A DNA stretch of 64,000 nucleotides from a virus: IMG/VR virus record IMGVR_UViG_3300047472_000309, positions 1 through 64,000 of that record, one strand, 5' to 3'. Position numbers and translations under genes: made by a program. The notes under the pieces are model-generated. The model was not told where the DNA came from. It saw only the letters and a program-made list of their open reading frames with translations, and searched no databases. Shown one piece after another: positions 23,891-31,923 of the stretch (its first letter is position 1; every line of letters begins with the position of its first letter).

Positions 23891-24095
23891 TCCTAGCGCG
23901 CTCCATGAGTCCGCAATTACACGGAGCGTTATAGCCGTGGATGGCCGAGAAGCTATCCTCGACACAGGTAGTCTGTTTGCCATCACGCATGATCCAGACC
24001 ATACCGTCTCGGGGTTGGGTGTGTTGCTCTTCTTGTTCGATACTCTCGTGAATCGCCTTGAAGTTAGCGAGGATATGTTTAAAGCGTTGTGGCAT
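23880..24095 (-). CDS. Small early protein
   Basis: 71 residues from ATG 24095 with GAAGAG upstream, 62 nt after an early promoter core. Contains a helix (KHILANFKAIHESIEQEEQH) and two Cys in NAPCNCGLM. Its stop is inside the terminator hairpin. Unknown. Confidence 0.68.
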   Translation of the reverse strand: MPQRFKHILANFKAIHESIEQEEQHTQPRDGMVWIMRDGKQTTCVEDSFSAIHGYNAPCNCGLMERARSLG

Positions 24096-24156
24096 AAGTC
24101 TCTTCGTGGGGTTGAGGAACTGAGCTGCAAGTCTTTACTTGCTTGTGCTCGACGGG

Positions 24157-24185
24157 AGAATATAGGTTTGAATATTTCTAGCATC
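24157..24185 (-). promoter_or_regulatory. Early promoter
   Basis: Minus strand GATGCTAGAAATATTCAAACC then TATATTCT at the conserved 29-nt length. Confidence 0.62.
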
Positions 24186-24222
24186 CACGGATCGACGGCA
24201 TAAACGCCAGGCTCTCTGCCCG

Positions 24223-24798
24223 GCGAGGAAGATCACTTTGTAATTAAATATTCTATTCTTACAGAGTATGACTCCAGGGAGTATTCCTTTCTAGGGAATA
24301 ATAAAGAGAGGGGCTCCGCCCCTCTCTACGCTTAATTCTCTTCCTCCGCTTCGCTCCGCGTCGCCTCCGCTCCTTGACACATATCTAAGTTCCTACACAG
24401 TATTTTTTTACTTTATGCTTATAAATCAAGTACTTAGCTTCTAAACCCGATATTAACATATCGGGAGAGGGGCTTAGTCCCCCTCTCCCTTTTTTAAAAA
24501 GTTTAGACCGGGGTTTGTCAACCTAGAGAGTGAGCGCGTAGCGCTAGGGAAAGGAACAAAGGCACGAGCGCAGCGACAGAGATGTTTGGATAGGTATTGG
24601 ATGGTATTGTTGATGAATGACACCGCATGGTCGAAAACCCGCCCAGCGTTGCAAACCATTCTTAGGGGCGCGGCGGGCGGCGGCTTTTTATCGTGTTCCC
24701 CTATCTTGTTATGCACCGCGCGCAGCAGGATCTTTTATCCTGTAGATAGCAATACTGTGAATCTCCAATTCCGTTCCTACTCCCTAAGGAAAGAACCC
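24223..24798. other. Gene-free divergence region
   Basis: Some 575 bases between leftward early genes and the rightward late block. Comparatively AT-rich at 24240-24300 and 24390-24450. I see no convincing gene. It holds three hairpins: 24305-24327 (AGAGAGGGGC / GCCCCTCTCT), 24445-24464 (CCCGATAT / ATATCGGG) and 24463-24489 followed by TTTTTT on the plus strand. The last is a good rightward terminator although no rightward gene precedes it, so a short untranslated plus-strand RNA between about 24330 and 24490 is possible. Confidence 0.5.
24463..24495 (+). terminator. Rightward terminator without an upstream gene
   Basis: GGGAGAGGGG / CCCCCTCTCCC stem with TTTTTT directly after. Confidence 0.6.
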
Positions 24799-25875
24799 AT
24801 GAGCAAGAGCATGTTCCGAATGGCGCTGGAAGGCGAGACGGTCGAGATGACCTCGCGTCCTAATGAGCCGACCATCGTGATGAGCGGTCCGCTGTCCGAG
24901 ATCTTCACCAAGGCACTGGACGTGGCCTACGCCAAAGAGCCGAGCCAAGGTGAGGGTGTAGTGGCGACCGAGTCACAAGCCCAAGACGTGACGGTCATGC
25001 AAAAGATCGTCGAATCCATTAGCAACAACCAACAGCAGTCGGTGCAGCCGGTGAGCGAAGTCAACGGCGAAATCGGCGCGCCGGGTGCGCAAGGCGCTGA
25101 CCTGCAAGTCTACGGCGTGGCCAAGGCCGACATCACTGACGCTGACGTGGTCGACGTGGCCGACGCACTGATGAATGAAGACAGCGAAAGCCGTCCGAAG
25201 GAATTCGTGGTGGTGGTCGATGGCACGCTGCCCTCGGTCAACGGTCTGGGTGGCGCACCCAAGGAAGAAGTCGAATATCTGTCCGAAGCGATGGAAGCCC
25301 TGACCAAACGGCTAGGCGGTAAATTCTATCGTTCGTTCGAAGAATTCGTCGAAGGCGTCGTGAACCCGGAAACCGATCTCGGCAACGGTGGCAACGATGG
25401 CGCGGACGGTGTGGGGACGGCCGGTGACGTGACGGCCCAACAGGGCGGTGAAGGCGTTGCAGGCGATCCGGCCACCAATCCGTGTCCGCAAGATCCGTCG
25501 ATCACCTCGCGCGTGGTCGAGATCGCGAAGATCGCTGCTGAAGAAGCCGCCGCCGCTGCGGAAGCTCCGGCCGGTGACGACACGGGTGTCGCGCCCGCGT
25601 TGGAAGAAGGCAACACCGACACGGGTCAACCTGTGGTGCAAGCGGTCTCGGCCCTGCCGAACGATCCGGGCGCTTTGAGCCCCGAAGCGCAAGCCGCGAT
25701 CGGCGCGGGTGACGACAAGGTCCCCGCTCCCAAGAAGGAAGGTGAAGTGCCGCAGAACCAGGCTAACGGTGAAGACCCGACGGTGCCCGTCGCCAATGGC
25801 GATGCAGCGCTTGAAAGCTTCCGTGTTCGTCTCGTCACGTTGGCGCCGCGCCAACGCGTGCGCGCACGTAAGTAA
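24799..25875 (+). CDS. Acidic low-complexity protein, possible head or inner-body protein
   Basis: 358 residues from ATG 24799, chosen over an upstream frame because AAGGA lies at the right distance. The sequence is Ala/Gly/Glu/Pro-rich and acidic with long disordered stretches (IAAEEAAAAAEAPAGDD; GGNDGADGVGTAGDV), a compact region around residues 110-200, and a basic C-terminus (RVRLVTLAPRQRVRARK). Opens the rightward late block. It could be a scaffold or inner-body protein processed by the prohead protease at 44419-45219 (inference). Confidence 0.75.
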   Translation: MSKSMFRMALEGETVEMTSRPNEPTIVMSGPLSEIFTKALDVAYAKEPSQGEGVVATESQAQDVTVMQKIVESISNNQQQSVQPVSEVNGEIGAPGAQGADLQVYGVAKADITDADVVDVADALMNEDSESRPKEFVVVVDGTLPSVNGLGGAPKEEVEYLSEAMEALTKRLGGKFYRSFEEFVEGVVNPETDLGNGGNDGADGVGTAGDVTAQQGGEGVAGDPATNPCPQDPSITSRVVEIAKIAAEEAAAAAEAPAGDDTGVAPALEEGNTDTGQPVVQAVSALPNDPGALSPEAQAAIGAGDDKVPAPKKEGEVPQNQANGEDPTVPVANGDAALESFRVRLVTLAPRQRVRARK

Positions 25876-25903
25876 TCTCATCCCTGGAACGGATGGTGTA
25901 AAC

Positions 25904-25932
25904 GGCGGGGCTTCGGCCCCGCCTTTATGCCG
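25904..25932 (+). terminator. Terminator with TTTATGCCG
   Basis: Stem GGCGGGG / CCCCGCC with CTTCGG loop followed by TTTATGCCG. Confidence 0.8.
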
Positions 25933-25978
25933 TTGATCCTAATTCTGTGTATCGTTGCCCTATCTGAGAGGATGCTAA

Positions 25979-27220
25979 ATGGTAGACGTTTCTATCAAGG
26001 GCGTGTTTGAAAGCGAGTGTGCTCACCTTGCTTTGGACGCGCAACTGGCCAAACGCATCCATTTGTATACTGTCGGTTTCGCCCACAAAAACCAGGACCA
26101 CATCGAGTTCTTTGGCGGGAACCTGACTGGTGTGCAAGTGGTGCGCTTTACCGACGCTGATCGGGACCACTGGTTTACAGAGATTGTTCAGGCCGATGAA
26201 GGTGCCCTCGAAGCTCGCCTTCTCGCCTTGCCCACCGTGAACGAAAATTTCAACGTGTCCTCGGATACGATGAACCTCTCGTGCGCGTGGCTGCTGCACG
26301 CACTCCTGCACAGCAAGAAACTGAGCGACGCTCAGCGCCATCAGGCGATGCTGGATGTCGTGCTGGTGATGCAATACAAGTTCCTCACATCCCGTCTGTA
26401 CCGGCACTTTAAGTATCCGGCGGATCGTGCGACTGCAGAGGCTACCTACGCAGCCCTCACGTTTAAGTACGCTATCAAACAGTACGGCTCTTGGGCCGCA
26501 GTGCTCAATGCCCGCGCTGAAGAAGTGATCAGCCCGACCGGTCTTCACCGCAAAGCCATCGAACTGATGGACCCCGATAGCACCGTCATCTATTTGCTCA
26601 ATGACACGCAAGGTCGAATTCGTGACATGTTGAAAAACATTTACGACGTCTTCTTGCAAGTGCATCGGCAGGGTATCAAGATCAGCTCGACGAGTTCTCT
26701 CGTGGAACACGACGGGGTCGAGATCTTGAAGGACAAGTCGAAAAACCTCCTGGCTTACACCAGGTATATCAACTCGATCATCACCGACCGGAACTCCTTC
26801 ATTCGCGAAGAGCTGCTCACCGTTATTGAGAAGCAGATGAAGACGATGCCGCCCCGTCTTTTTCGCGAATCGCTCGAATGGATGTCGGACAATTACCGCC
26901 AGTCCGGCGCGAGTATGATCGAAGAGCTGCTCAACGAAACCCTGATCCACAGTTTTGACTACCTCGCGGAGAATCGGAACTTGGTGAGGAATTCTACGGA
27001 CTTGGCCAGCCTACTCACACGCTTGCGTGGTGTGTACATGAGTTCGCGGTCCACGGACCCTGCTCTGTTCTCGCTGCGGGAGAAAGCAGAAAAGATCGTG
27101 AAGCTCGCGACTAACAATAAGAACTCCAGTGTGATTGCGGCTGTGCGCACCGGGATACTGCTGTACTTGATCGCCCGCGCGTATTCGATGCGGTATTACT
27201 CCCAGAGCGCCGCTGCATAA
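25979..27220 (+). CDS. Unknown protein upstream of terminase
   Basis: 413 residues, ATG with GAGAGGA upstream. Alpha-helical throughout (SLSCAWLLHALLHSKKLSD-type helices; REELLTVIEKQMKTMPPRLF; REKAEKIVKLATNNKNSS). No membrane or signal segment. Its position just before the terminase matches where phiKZ-like phages carry a conserved virion or packaging gene, but I cannot name it. Confidence 0.8.
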   Translation: MVDVSIKGVFESECAHLALDAQLAKRIHLYTVGFAHKNQDHIEFFGGNLTGVQVVRFTDADRDHWFTEIVQADEGALEARLLALPTVNENFNVSSDTMNLSCAWLLHALLHSKKLSDAQRHQAMLDVVLVMQYKFLTSRLYRHFKYPADRATAEATYAALTFKYAIKQYGSWAAVLNARAEEVISPTGLHRKAIELMDPDSTVIYLLNDTQGRIRDMLKNIYDVFLQVHRQGIKISSTSSLVEHDGVEILKDKSKNLLAYTRYINSIITDRNSFIREELLTVIEKQMKTMPPRLFRESLEWMSDNYRQSGASMIEELLNETLIHSFDYLAENRNLVRNSTDLASLLTRLRGVYMSSRSTDPALFSLREKAEKIVKLATNNKNSSVIAAVRTGILLYLIARAYSMRYYSQSAAA

Positions 27221-27247
27221 GGCTTGGTCGCACGACCAGGTTCTACC

Positions 27248-27658
27248 ATGTCGCTTTTGAAGAGGTTAGCTACCCGAGGGTTCCTGTGGCTGGAGCACGT
27301 AAAGGGTAACAGGTCGTTCCAGCAAGAGGTCGTGATCCAAACGAATCGCCGCAATACGCTTCGGGTGATTCATCATTCGGGTTACGACATCACCATCTAC
27401 TGTCAGCGCTTGCAGTTCGAGACGGGCTACTCGCTCTGGCAATGGCCGAAGAAGAAACACCTGGCTTACCAGTTGTTTTCCACGACGACCAATGATGCAC
27501 CGGAATTGATTCGTCGGGCCTGTGACTTAGCCGTTACCTTGCCTGCCCTGTGTCCCGGTTATGTAGAAGACGAAGTGCAAAAGCTCTACGCCATTGATGC
27601 GTACGTGGATTTGATCACGGACAAATTAAGAGCGCTCAAGCAAAGCAGCTTCATCTAG
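27248..27658 (+). CDS. Small unknown protein
   Basis: 136 residues from ATG 27248. Basic N-terminal part (SLLKRLATRGFLWLEHVKGN), Trp/aromatic middle (YSLWQWPKKKHLAYQLF), helical acidic end. Lies between the 413-residue gene and the terminase, closed by a TATGCCG-type terminator. Unknown. Confidence 0.75.
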   Translation: MSLLKRLATRGFLWLEHVKGNRSFQQEVVIQTNRRNTLRVIHHSGYDITIYCQRLQFETGYSLWQWPKKKHLAYQLFSTTTNDAPELIRRACDLAVTLPALCPGYVEDEVQKLYAIDAYVDLITDKLRALKQSSFI

Positions 27659-27667
27659 CGCGTATGG

Positions 27668-27694
27668 GGGAGGCTTCGGCCTCCCTCTATGCCG
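27668..27694 (+). terminator. Terminator with TATGCCG
   Basis: Stem GGGAGGC / GCCTCCC with TTCG loop, then TCTATGCCG. Confidence 0.75.
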
Positions 27695-27815
27695 CGCATC
27701 TGTTGCTTATCTTGTTATGAGACGTATTATCCAGTTTAAGCTGGTTTCTACGGGTCATCCCCGGTGAGACTATGATCTCAAACTGGCTGATCAATTAACG
27801 TAAACGGGTGACAAA

Positions 27816-30083
27816 ATTATACTGTTCGAACAGGATTGGTACCGTTATCCTACTGCGATCATCGACACCAAGACCACCAACAAAAGTTGGATTCGTCTGG
27901 CCGCAGTGTATCGCTCGATGGGTATTAAGAACCACGCATTCCTGCTTGCGCTCGTGAATCCGAAACTGCAAGGGGTGGACCCCTTCAGCAAAGATCTCAC
28001 ACCTGAGCAGATGTACATGATCGCGGTGGAGTGCAAGATCAATCCCTGGTACTTCTTCCGGGAAATCGCCCGCGCGCCGGGTAACTCCGGCTCCGACGCG
28101 GTACCGCTTGAAGCGAACCGGGCCAACATTGCACTTTATTGGTCTTTTTTTAACCACATCTTCTTTACGCTGATTCAGCCACGTCAGACGGGTAAGTCCT
28201 TCTCGACCGATACGTTGATGAGCTACCTGATGAACGTGGTCTGTACGGGCACCAGCATTAACCTGTTGACCAAGGACGACAACTTGCGCCGCAAGAACAT
28301 TGAGCGGATCAAGGAAATCATGTCGGAGTTGCCGCCGTACCTGAGCCAGCGTTCAAAGGACGATGCGCAAAACGGTGAAGAAATCACCGTCAAGGCGTTG
28401 AAGAACTCGTACAACACGCACGTGCCGCAATCGAGCCCGAAGCGTGCGTACAACATGGGACGTGGTCTGACGACAGCGATCTTCCACATCGACGAGCCGC
28501 CGTTCCAGCCGAATATCGCGATTGCGCTGCCTGCTGCGCTGGCTGCAACGGGTGCTGCAGTGGAGCGTGCCAAGGCCGCTGGCGCCCCGTACGGCACCAT
28601 CCTGACGACCACTGCCGGGAAGAAGGACGACAAGGACGGCCGCTTTATTTACAAGCTGCTGGAAGACTCGGCCTCGTGGACCGAGAAGTTCTTTGACTGC
28701 CAGAACTGGGCCGAACTGGATCGCATGGTGCGCCGCAATTCGCGCGCTGGGCTGTTCCGCATCAACGGTACCTTCAGTCACCGTCAGTTGGGTAAGAGCG
28801 ATGAGTGGCTCAAGCAGAAGATTGAAGAATCGCTGCAAACGGGGGACGACGCGAATCGAGATTACTTCAACCTGTGGACTTCGGGTACGGAAAGCTCACC
28901 GCTCTCCACCAGCACCGCCGAGATGATTGCCTCGTCGCGGCTGGATGAGCTCTACACCTCGATCAGTGATCCGGATGGCTACATCACGCGCTGGTATATC
29001 CCGGAAGAGGAGATTGCCACACGGATGGCAACAGGCAAGTTCGTGCTCGGCATGGATACGTCCGAAGCCGGTGGGGGCGATGACATCTCGCTCGTCTTGA
29101 TGGATGTGGAAACGCTCGAAGTGGTGGCAGCGGGCTCGTATAACGAAACCAACCTGATTACCTTCTCGAAGTGGGTGTGCGATACGCTTGTTAAGTACTC
29201 GAACATCACGGCCGTCATCGAGCGGCGTTCCACCGGGGCGATGTTGCTCGATTACCTGCTGCTGATGTTGCCTAACCATGGTGAAGATCCGTTTAAGCGC
29301 ATCTTTAACAAGGTGGTGCAGGATTACGACGAGTATCCGGATCGTTACAAGGAAATCAAGGTGCCGATCGGTCGGCGCCCGACCGACATCTACGTGCGCT
29401 ACAAGACCACGTTCGGCTTTGCCACCTCGGGTTCGGGGGCTAACAGTCGCAATGCCTTGTATGGTCAGGTGCTCCAGGCAGCTGCTCAGCGCAGTGGCAT
29501 GAAGGTGCACGACAAGATGCTGGCCGGTCAGATCCTGGGTCTCGTGTACAAGAACGGCCGGATCGACCACGAAGATGGCGAACACGATGACTTGGTGATT
29601 GGCTGGTTGCTCTGCCATTGGTTCCTCATGCATGGCAAGAACCTGCAACACTATGGCATCGATCCTCGCCAGGTCATGTGTGCAGTCAGGACCAAGCAAG
29701 CTGAGTCGCAAGAGGACTTCTTCCGGCGCATGGAGCAACAAACCGTGCGCAGTCGTATCGAGGAGATCTACAACGCGCTCACCGGCGAGCACGATGACTT
29801 TGTGGCCGCGCGTCTGGAGCAGGAGCTGCGTATGCTGGATAAGAAGATCATTCTCGAACAGGATGAAATCTATTCGGTGGATGAGCTCATCCGTAGCGCT
29901 CGGGAAACCAAGCGCAACAAGGTGCGTAACTCCAATCTGTATCAGCAGTCACAGCAGAATCAGTATCTCGGCCACAATACCGGAATGCTGGTGACGAGTG
30001 ACTTGCCGATCTCGCATGTGGATATGTTTGGTTCACCCGCGAACTACGGGGTGTACTCGACCGCCGCAGGCAGTCGTTGGTAA
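27816..30083 (+). CDS. terL: Terminase large subunit (packaging ATPase-nuclease)
   Basis: Walker A is IQPRQTGKSFSTDT (about residue 125), Walker B AIFHIDEPPF (about residue 225); the C-terminal RNase H-like nuclease is marked by LGMDTSEAGGGDDISLVLMD, AVIERRSTGAMLLDYL and EDGEHDDLVIGW. Motor that threads DNA into the prohead and cuts it. The first ATG/GTG-type start is 27906, but the frame stays open and protein-like for 30 codons upstream (FEQDWYRYPTAIIDTKT...WIRLAAVY) back to a TAA at 27801-27803 without any ATG, GTG or TTG. ATT at 27816, six bases from GGGTG, is the most likely start; coordinates use it. Followed by the virion block as in phiKZ, where terminase precedes the sheath genes. 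Confidence 0.93.
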   Translation: MILFEQDWYRYPTAIIDTKTTNKSWIRLAAVYRSMGIKNHAFLLALVNPKLQGVDPFSKDLTPEQMYMIAVECKINPWYFFREIARAPGNSGSDAVPLEANRANIALYWSFFNHIFFTLIQPRQTGKSFSTDTLMSYLMNVVCTGTSINLLTKDDNLRRKNIERIKEIMSELPPYLSQRSKDDAQNGEEITVKALKNSYNTHVPQSSPKRAYNMGRGLTTAIFHIDEPPFQPNIAIALPAALAATGAAVERAKAAGAPYGTILTTTAGKKDDKDGRFIYKLLEDSASWTEKFFDCQNWAELDRMVRRNSRAGLFRINGTFSHRQLGKSDEWLKQKIEESLQTGDDANRDYFNLWTSGTESSPLSTSTAEMIASSRLDELYTSISDPDGYITRWYIPEEEIATRMATGKFVLGMDTSEAGGGDDISLVLMDVETLEVVAAGSYNETNLITFSKWVCDTLVKYSNITAVIERRSTGAMLLDYLLLMLPNHGEDPFKRIFNKVVQDYDEYPDRYKEIKVPIGRRPTDIYVRYKTTFGFATSGSGANSRNALYGQVLQAAAQRSGMKVHDKMLAGQILGLVYKNGRIDHEDGEHDDLVIGWLLCHWFLMHGKNLQHYGIDPRQVMCAVRTKQAESQEDFFRRMEQQTVRSRIEEIYNALTGEHDDFVAARLEQELRMLDKKIILEQDEIYSVDELIRSARETKRNKVRNSNLYQQSQQNQYLGHNTGMLVTSDLPISHVDMFGSPANYGVYSTAAGSRW

Positions 30084-30098
30084 GGCGTTGATGGCTTA

Positions 30099-30139
30099 AC
30101 GGCATAGAGCCCAGGGGGAAACCCCTGGGCCTTATGACG
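30099..30139. terminator. Bidirectional terminator with CGGCATA/TATGACG
   Basis: Stem GCCCAGGGG / CCCCTGGGC between convergent genes, flanked by ACGGCATA and TTATGACG. Confidence 0.75.
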
Positions 30140-30156
30140 CTTAGGATGCCACAGCG

Positions 30157-31923
30157 TTAGTTGGTTTGCCAGACCGCCATCGGGCACAGCGCCAGCTCGA
30201 GATCGTTCTCCGGCGTGCGGAAGAAGAACTTCACCACCAGCGTGCTGCCTGCCGCAATCGCCTGACCAATCGCCAGTTGAGAGGCCCACTGACTGATCGG
30301 GAACTCCACCGGCGCCTGGTTCGGGAGCAGGAGCGCGAACATGTTCGGCTCCGGTGCCTGCGTCTCGACGTTCGGATCGGTGAGCGGCTTGGCCGGGTAG
30401 TACACCTGATCGAGGAACGCGTCGAAGTCCGTGAGACCCTGATTGATGTACACCTGCATCAGGTTCTGGTTCACGAAGGTCGTCGATGCATGGGTGTTCA
30501 AGCCATACGCAGGCGTTTGACCCGGATCGTACGCGATGGTCCAGTTGGTGCCCGTCTTATCCGTCCCGTCACGATTGAGCACGAGACCGATGGTCTGCGT
30601 GAACTGCACGTTCTTGTAGGCGGGATTGACATCCGAGAGCTTCAACTGGACCTGCAACTGCTGATTCACCCCGTAGCCGTGCGGCAAGAAGGCCGGACTA
30701 TTGGGGGCGAACGTCACATACGGCGTGACCAGTTGCGCGAGGTTGCGATCGAGGTTAAAGAGGTACCAATCCAGATACCAGCCGTTGACCGAGTCAATGA
30801 AGCGCGGCACCGCAAAGAGCTTAAGCGTGTACGCGCCGTCGACATTCTCGGTCGTGGCGTTGTACGTTTCCTGGATAAAGGCTGCGCCACCCGAGCCGTC
30901 CACGTTCGCCGTAGCCCCGTACACCAGCTCGTCTTGCGACAGATTGTACTTGAGCACCAGCTTGAACTTCTGACCGACGATGGTCGCCACGTACGCATCC
31001 AGCCCGAAGAGCTGGAACTTGGTCCCATCCACCGGCATCGAGGCAGTGGTGCCATCCGAGTAATGGACCTGACCCATCAGGTTCAGACCATCCTTCGGCA
31101 CATTGATCGGGTAGACCAAGGTATTCGGATCGCTCGAGCTCATGAACGGCGAAGTCATCGAGATACCGGTGATGTACTTCTCGCTCGCATCGGTCGAGCG
31201 GATAAACGCCGTGTTCTCGATCAGCAGCTGACGCTTGGAGAGCACCGTACCATCCGCTGCGTAGATCACCACCGTAACAATCTCGCCATCGAGCAAGGCC
31301 ACTTTGGTGTAGCACTGCTTGACGACCTTCAGGGCCGTGGTGACCACGCCTTGTTGCGACGTTTGCACGACTTCCAGCGGCACGTTCTCGCCGAGCAGAT
31401 TGCCCGACTGATCGTAAAACGCCGAAATCACCGTGCCGTCGTCGCCCAGGATGGCGCCCTTGAAGATCTTCGCGTACGATGCCTGGCTACCCCCCACGAC
31501 CAGGCGCACGTCGACGGCCAACGAAAACGGCATCACGCTCTGATCGAGATAGCAGCGGTAGGTATCCGACTGCGTGCCAGGACCGACCCCCATTAAGAGA
31601 TCATCTTCGCTGAATTCCCCCGTGGCCGCGGTCGTGATGGAGACGAGCGTTGGAATGAGCGTGGTTTGGTCCAGAGCCGCGACCCGATACCACGCATTGG
31701 AGCCCGGTGAGTTATCCACCACGTAGTCGCCGACATTGGGGACGTACATGTTGGTGCCCGCCAGACCACGATAGATCTCGGACAATGCCCAGATCCGAAA
31801 CCCGCTGTCCGGGTTATAGACGGGGACACCCCCGTCCGTGCCCGTGACGCTGGTATTCCCAATGGATGCGCCGAGGGTAGCCCCCAGCGGCATCGTTAGG
31901 GTTGATTTACCCAAGACGTCCAT
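30157..31923 (-). CDS. Virion structural protein (neck/baseplate region)
   Basis: 588 residues, overlapping the previous gene's stop as TAATG. Beta-rich throughout with Ig-like strand patterns (DVRLVVGGSQASYAKIFKG; GEIVTVVIYAADGTVLSKRQ), no membrane segment. In phiKZ the genes between terminase and sheath encode virion proteins; this is in the equivalent place (on the opposite strand), so I call it structural by synteny. Last gene of a three-gene leftward unit. Confidence 0.75.
   Translation of the reverse strand: MDVLGKSTLTMPLGATLGASIGNTSVTGTDGGVPVYNPDSGFRIWALSEIYRGLAGTNMYVPNVGDYVVDNSPGSNAWYRVAALDQTTLIPTLVSITTAATGEFSEDDLLMGVGPGTQSDTYRCYLDQSVMPFSLAVDVRLVVGGSQASYAKIFKGAILGDDGTVISAFYDQSGNLLGENVPLEVVQTSQQGVVTTALKVVKQCYTKVALLDGEIVTVVIYAADGTVLSKRQLLIENTAFIRSTDASEKYITGISMTSPFMSSSDPNTLVYPINVPKDGLNLMGQVHYSDGTTASMPVDGTKFQLFGLDAYVATIVGQKFKLVLKYNLSQDELVYGATANVDGSGGAAFIQETYNATTENVDGAYTLKLFAVPRFIDSVNGWYLDWYLFNLDRNLAQLVTPYVTFAPNSPAFLPHGYGVNQQLQVQLKLSDVNPAYKNVQFTQTIGLVLNRDGTDKTGTNWTIAYDPGQTPAYGLNTHASTTFVNQNLMQVYINQGLTDFDAFLDQVYYPAKPLTDPNVETQAPEPNMFALLLPNQAPVEFPISQWASQLAIGQAIAAGSTLVVKFFFRTPENDLELALCPMAVWQTN

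Noticed and set aside
24474-24716. An 80-residue minus-strand frame in the divergence region
   Set aside because: No ribosome site, crosses a terminator hairpin, composition not like neighbouring proteins.
24586-24798. N-terminal extension of the acidic protein starting at 24586
   Set aside because: Runs through the non-coding region; ATG at 24799 has a proper AAGGA and the composition changes there.
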